Origin: Istiophorus platypterus
Taxonomy: Eukaryota; Chordata; Actinopteri; Istiophoriformes; Istiophoridae
NCBI GenBank assembly: GCA_016859345.1
Contig: CM029121.1
Location: 8,149,911 to 8,213,910 of the forward strand
Length of the DNA: 64,000 nucleotides
Direction of reading: 5' to 3'
Both the position numbers and the translations under genes were made by a program. Of this stretch, positions 62,819 through 64,000 are shown piece by piece (positions within the stretch are counted from its first letter, which is position 1; every line of letters begins with the position of its first letter). The notes beneath the pieces are model-generated. The model was not told where the DNA came from, did not search any database, and worked only from the letters and a program-made list of their open reading frames with translations.

Positions 62819-63224
62819 ATGGCGGAGAAAAAAGTTAGGTAAGTATCTTTATCTTGTATTTTTATTCAATGAAAATGTATTCAGCAAGTGGAAGCAGCAG
62901 CTGAGTTAATGCTTGTGTTTTGCATTCTTTATGTGTGTGTGTGTGTGTGTGTGTGAATGGTTGAGGGAACCCTCCATGTTCCTGCTTACTTGCATATTTT
63001 TCTATGAATTGATTTGTCATTTGCATGTCTTGTGTTGATGACTTCATGTAAATGGGTCTGTGCATGCATGTGTGCGTGTGTCTGTGTTGATCCCTTTGCA
63101 GCCTCCCTGCTAAGCTGATTAATGGGGGCGTGGCAGGCCTGGTTGGTGTGACATGTGTATTTCCTATTGACCTGGCCAAGACCCGCCTACAGAACCAGCA
63201 GGGCGTCCAAGTCTACAAAGGAAT
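62819..63224 (+). CDS. slc25a18: Mitochondrial glutamate carrier (first two coding exons; gene runs off the window)
   Basis: SLC25A18/SLC25A22 import glutamate with a proton across the inner mitochondrial membrane. Exon 1 coding is 62819-62838 (MAEKKV plus two bases of Ser) and exon 2 is 63102-63224. Both have GT-AG borders and matching phases. The translation gives KLINGGVAGLVGVTCVFPIDLAKTRLQNQ, i.e. transmembrane helix 1 and the first mitochondrial-carrier signature PxDxxKxR (PIDLAKTR). The internal GVAGLVGVTCVFP matches SLC25A18, while the MAEKK-SLPAKL start is closer to SLC25A22. Position next to cecr2 favours slc25a18. A GT microsatellite lies in intron 1 at about 62931-62955. Later exons are outside the window. 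Confidence 0.85.
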
Positions 63225-64000
63225 GTGAGTAGGAATCCCCTTTGTAGTTAACCCACTATTGTTAATGGTGTGCAATATCCAAAAATAAGACTTTCACATT
63301 AGAGCAATATTTTTTTCTTAGCATCACTAAATTATACTTTTTTAAAAAAGCATTACTGCAAGAAAGTCTTTAAACAAATATTTTTTCTGCCTTTCTGTGC
63401 AAAACAATGTCAAAGTATAAAATTGTAAATCTTTTTCAAAAATATCTGGTGGTAAATGGTTTTACATGTACTCACTAGTTAACAGTACTCTCTAATTTGA
63501 GCAACACAAGACATTATTATTGAGATTGAGACATCTCACATTCTTTTCCACTGAGTCTCAGAGGGTGAAGCAGTGTATCTTAAAACACTCTTCCCATATT
63601 TGGTCCAGAGAACTGGTGAGATTGTACCAAACTCACTCATGGGGATTGCATTGGGGGAATGGCTGTACACTGTTTGTTTTGATGGACTAACAGTTCACTT
63701 ACACCAGTTTGTGACTTAATTTGTCAAGAGATGCAGAAAAAAACAGATTCTTTGTCATTAAAAGACACTGAGCCTGAATTTTTAACTGCGCACATCTGGT
63801 GGGCATCAATAGTACTGGCTGACTGGGTGTGGCCATCAGTGTGTTCAGCAGGCTGTGGTTTTCCACTGTGAGTCCAGGAAAAGTGAGTGAGAAAAGCTTG
63901 GATGGCTCATTTTCCTCAATTCTCAATCATGAGGTTGGATTTTTTTCTTTGCAAAGAATAAAGAACATTTCAGTATAACTGTTCAGACAGTACTTTGACA
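63225..64000 (+). other. slc25a18: slc25a18 intron 2 (partial)
   Basis: From the GTGAGT donor at 63225 to the window edge no following exon was recognised. The next exon should begin by completing the split Met codon of YKGM. Confidence 0.7.

Noticed and set aside
1..64000. A previously undescribed gene system
   Set aside because: All supported coding sequence belongs to five known vertebrate gene families; the rest is intronic, regulatory or repeat sequence, and I saw nothing that justifies claiming a new system.

Overview
This is a 64 kb piece of vertebrate nuclear DNA, almost certainly from a ray-finned (teleost) fish. Genes are split into many short exons with GT-AG introns. Microsatellites and homopolymer tracts are abundant. 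The dispersed repeats are ones common in teleosts: L2-like LINE tails ending in TTGAA repeats, Tc1/mariner transposase fossils and tRNA-like SINE remnants. No operons, prokaryotic genes, CRISPR arrays, tRNA genes or rRNA genes were seen.

Layout from left to right: (1) 267-7558, plus strand, a complete 11-exon gene for a 635-residue polypeptide GalNAc-transferase of the GALNT8 type. (2) 10666-12947, plus strand, a complete 7-exon RIB43A-family (RIBC1/RIBC2) ciliary microtubule coiled-coil protein of 359 residues, including one GC-AG intron. (3) 17571-13396, minus strand, a complete 9-exon secreted adenosine deaminase (ADA2, formerly CECR1) of 506 residues. (4) 56849-22939, minus strand, an 18-exon CECR2 gene (DDT-like N-terminus, AT-hook, bromodomain, long disordered tail; about 1650 residues). 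Its first intron is 15.6 kb and its 3' UTR is probably about 3 kb. (5) From 62819 to beyond the right edge, plus strand, the first two coding exons of a mitochondrial glutamate carrier, best called slc25a18.

The order ADA2-CECR2-SLC25A18 matches the human chromosome 22q11 cat-eye region, so this is a conserved syntenic block; galnt8 and the RIBC gene flank it here. The genes are functionally unrelated: Golgi glycosylation, ciliary axoneme, extracellular purine metabolism, chromatin remodelling and mitochondrial glutamate transport. I found no sign of a novel multi-gene system.

The observations most worth checking are these. A one-base homopolymer excess in cecr2 exon 6 breaks an otherwise perfect reading frame. 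The RIBC gene has a GC-AG intron and a candidate RFX X-box. Cecr2 could have alternative C-terminal ends and a 3' UTR intron. Several transposon fossils are present, and a cluster of extreme homopolymers lies in cecr2 intron 1.
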